From positions 1-64,000 of the forward strand of contig JAODUO010001179.1 in the NCBI GenBank assembly GCA_025642075.2: 64,000 nt of DNA, written 5' to 3'. The notes under the pieces are model-generated. The model was not told the origin of the DNA. It did no database searches and saw only the letters and a list, made by a program, of their open reading frames with translations. Each line of letters opens with the position of its first letter. Positions within the stretch are counted from its first letter, which is position 1. Below are positions 62,228 to 64,000 of the stretch, in pieces. The translations under genes were made by a program, and so were the position numbers. The stretch is from Ridgeia piscesae. Lineage: Eukaryota; Annelida; Polychaeta; Sabellida; Siboglinidae.

Positions 62228-62480
62228 ATACATACATACATACATACATACATACATACATACATACATACATACATACATACATACATACATACATACA
62301 TACATACATACATACATACATACATACATACATACATACATACATACATACATACATACATACATACATACATACATACATACATACATACATACATACA
62401 TACATACATACATACATACATACATACATACATACATACATACATTATATACATAAATACATACATACATACACACGTAC
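62228..62480. repeat. (CATA)n microsatellite, about 220 bases
   Basis: An essentially pure ACAT tetranucleotide run at 62228-62445, then impure units and a short GCGT run to about 62503. The Tyr/Ile/His/Thr and Met/Tyr/Val/Cys frames across it are artefacts. Confidence 0.98.
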
Positions 62481-62519
62481 GTCCGTGCGTGCGTGCGTGC
62501 GTGTGTGGATATTACATAC

Positions 62520-62925
62520 ATAATTATATTCAAGGCACTTGATATGTGAGCTAAAACCTGAAATAAACAACAAACACATTCCCATTTTAAACGCACAACT
62601 AACAATATCTATGTTTTTAAAGAAATGCTTAGTTCCTTATTTATTTTTACCCATCCAGTGATATGTTTTGCTATAGTGGACAGGTCTCTGTATAAATGTA
62701 TGGATTTACTGTTTCTCTAAAATTTGAGAGCACATCAATAATTATGAAGGTTAACTGTTATGTTTATTATATAAAACAATAATACAAATGTGCACAGGCC
62801 CTACATTTTGTAAATATTACACAGTTAATTCAAAAACTAAACTATGCATACACCGCTGCAACGCATGTGATTGCAAGATGGCTGCCGTCGCATAAGACCG
62901 CACTTTTCATGTGGGAGCAGAGTTG
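62520..62925. other. No gene seen
   Basis: AT-rich stretch between the microsatellite and the LINE ORF1. Confidence 0.4.
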
Positions 62926-62929
62926 ATGA

Positions 62930-63641
62930 AAAAGCATGCCTAAAGCAAGAAAGACGTCCAGTGTCACTGACAGTAATGTCTTTGACACTGATGTGATGCT
63001 GCTGAGGTTTCTGGAGCTACTTAGCGATGACCAGGTGGTACGAAAACTGAAGTCGGCTTTATACCCGCAGGCGCTATCTGACAAACTAGACACACTAATA
63101 CAGACAATCGCGGGCCTGTACGGAGTGCAGAATCGCCGTGCTAGAAGACCAAGTCGAACTTTTACAAAGTGAGTGTGATAAGCTAGAACAATATTCTAGA
63201 AGATGTAACCTGAGGATCCACGGAATCCCAGAAACTGGGGAGGTGGAGGATACTACTTTAAAATTATTGGAACTAGTAAACGCCAAAATGGCCATAACCC
63301 CCACAGTCGCTAAAGAGGACATTGTAGTTAGCCACAGGCGGGGCAAGCAAAGAGACACCGGGGATCGGCCCCGCGCAGAATACAACATTCAGTAAAATCA
63401 CTGTGCGTAACGACGTGATTAGAGCTAGACGTCGATTACGCAACACCACAGACCAACACAAAGTCTTCGTAAACGAAGATTTGACACAACGCTGCGCTGC
63501 ACTTGCCGTCGCTTCAAGGCAGTTGAAAAGAAATAAGAAACTTGCTGATTGCTGGACCTACAACGGGAATATTGTAATAAAGACTTTGGCTAACGCGATA
63601 AAGATCATCAGCACGCAGGCGGAATTAAACACATTCCAGTG
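62930..63641 (+). pseudogene. LINE ORF1-like protein, frameshifted
   Basis: Three consecutive plus frames: 62936-63172 begins MPKARKTSSVTDSNV. 63138-63395 has a coiled-coil-like LEDQVELLQSECDKLEQYSR, then RCNLRIHGIPETGEV and EDIVVSHRRGK. 63403-63641 has VRNDVIRARRRLRN, VFVNEDLTQRC and ADCWTYNGNIVIKTLANAIK. This is the order (coiled coil, RNA-binding core, C-terminal region) of ORF1 proteins of CR1/L2/L1-group LINEs, which coat element RNA. One frame change near 63140-63170 and one stop near 63394 break it. ORF2 would lie downstream; the sequence after 63641 shows no endonuclease before the window ends. Confidence 0.75.
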
Positions 63642-64000
63642 AACACGTGGCCTGAAACCAGAAACCCGGCCCTGATATCTTTGACCGGGAACATTGTCCG
63701 TCATATGAACGTTTATTTACTACTGACACTCTGATAATACAACTATAGGTCAGTTATTATCAATAGTAGTTTTGTTTTTCAATTATTATTTGTTTTACGG
63801 CACACATGTTAAATTGTATGTTTTTCCTTCATATAGTTGCAAGTACGTTATTACTTATGTAGAACTGATACTCCTAGTTTTTATCAGTGAATCACTTTAT
63901 TAAAGGTCAACACACACTACACCACTAATAAGTTCAAACATAGGGACATGCATATATCACTATTTTATGACCATATACTTACAAATACATTTGATATAAA
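63642..64000. other. No gene seen at window end
   Basis: AT-rich sequence after the LINE ORF1 remnant. No endonuclease/RT motif found in 360 bases. Confidence 0.4.

Noticed and set aside
62228..62445. Regular repeat that might be taken for a CRISPR-like array
   Set aside because: A pure tetranucleotide run with no spacers, in animal DNA.
62131..62605. Tyr-Ile-His-Thr and Met-Tyr-Val-Cys repeat proteins
   Set aside because: Translations of the CATA microsatellite. No non-repeat domain is attached.

Overview
The window is AT-rich animal nuclear DNA: spliced exons with GT/AG borders in long introns, many decayed non-LTR retrotransposons, small terminal-inverted-repeat elements, and many (TA)n, (CA)n and (CATA)n microsatellites. 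An invertebrate is most likely, perhaps a mollusc or other lophotrochozoan. That guess rests on repeat style and on the lectin/EGF architecture; nothing in the window proves the taxon.

The main content is a plus-strand array of 19 small exons between 2531 and 55144. All have length divisible by three and phase 1/phase 1 borders. There are four exon types. A and B are the two halves of an F-type (fucolectin/FTP) lectin domain, C is a canonical six-cysteine EGF domain, and D is an EGF-like domain whose last cysteine pair is replaced by Trp and His. The order is A1-B1-C1-D1, A2-B2, A3-B3-C2-D2, A4-B4-C3-D3, A5(broken)-B5-D4, A6-B6. Joining neighbours in this order never makes a stop at a junction, so I read the array as the inside of one very large secreted or surface lectin gene, or a run of paralogous genes. 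No signal peptide, membrane segment, start, promoter or poly(A) site is visible. The fucose-binding motif HX26RXDX4R is complete in lectin units 1, 4 and 6 and lost in units 2, 3 and 5. The order fits a three-unit cycle (binding, non-binding, non-binding) that has been duplicated.

Mobile DNA fills the introns. RTE-like LINE pieces lie near 830, 5.4-7.0 kb, 8.7 kb, 31.5-32.4 kb and 44.4-45.1 kb. A longer plus-strand LINE with endonuclease and reverse transcriptase lies at 12.0-15.4 kb. L2/CR1-like minus-strand pieces lie at 4.6, 19.0, 25.5-26.5, 28.6-29.5, 39.1-42.5 and 51.2-52.5 kb, and a LINE ORF1 at 62.9-63.6 kb. MITE-like elements with clear terminal inverted repeats lie at 37180-37396, 46229-46409 and 47738-47944. 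The last two bracket a broken transposon-type ORF. Two much larger inverted-repeat structures lie at about 49.37-53.36 kb, inside the A6-B6 intron and carrying a nested LINE, and at about 55.37-62.16 kb, carrying a THAP-type zinc-finger exon and a decayed cysteine-rich ORF.

All family names come from reading motifs by eye. No alignment or database search was run. Boundaries of mobile elements are approximate; exon borders are based on splice consensus plus agreement between paralogous copies.
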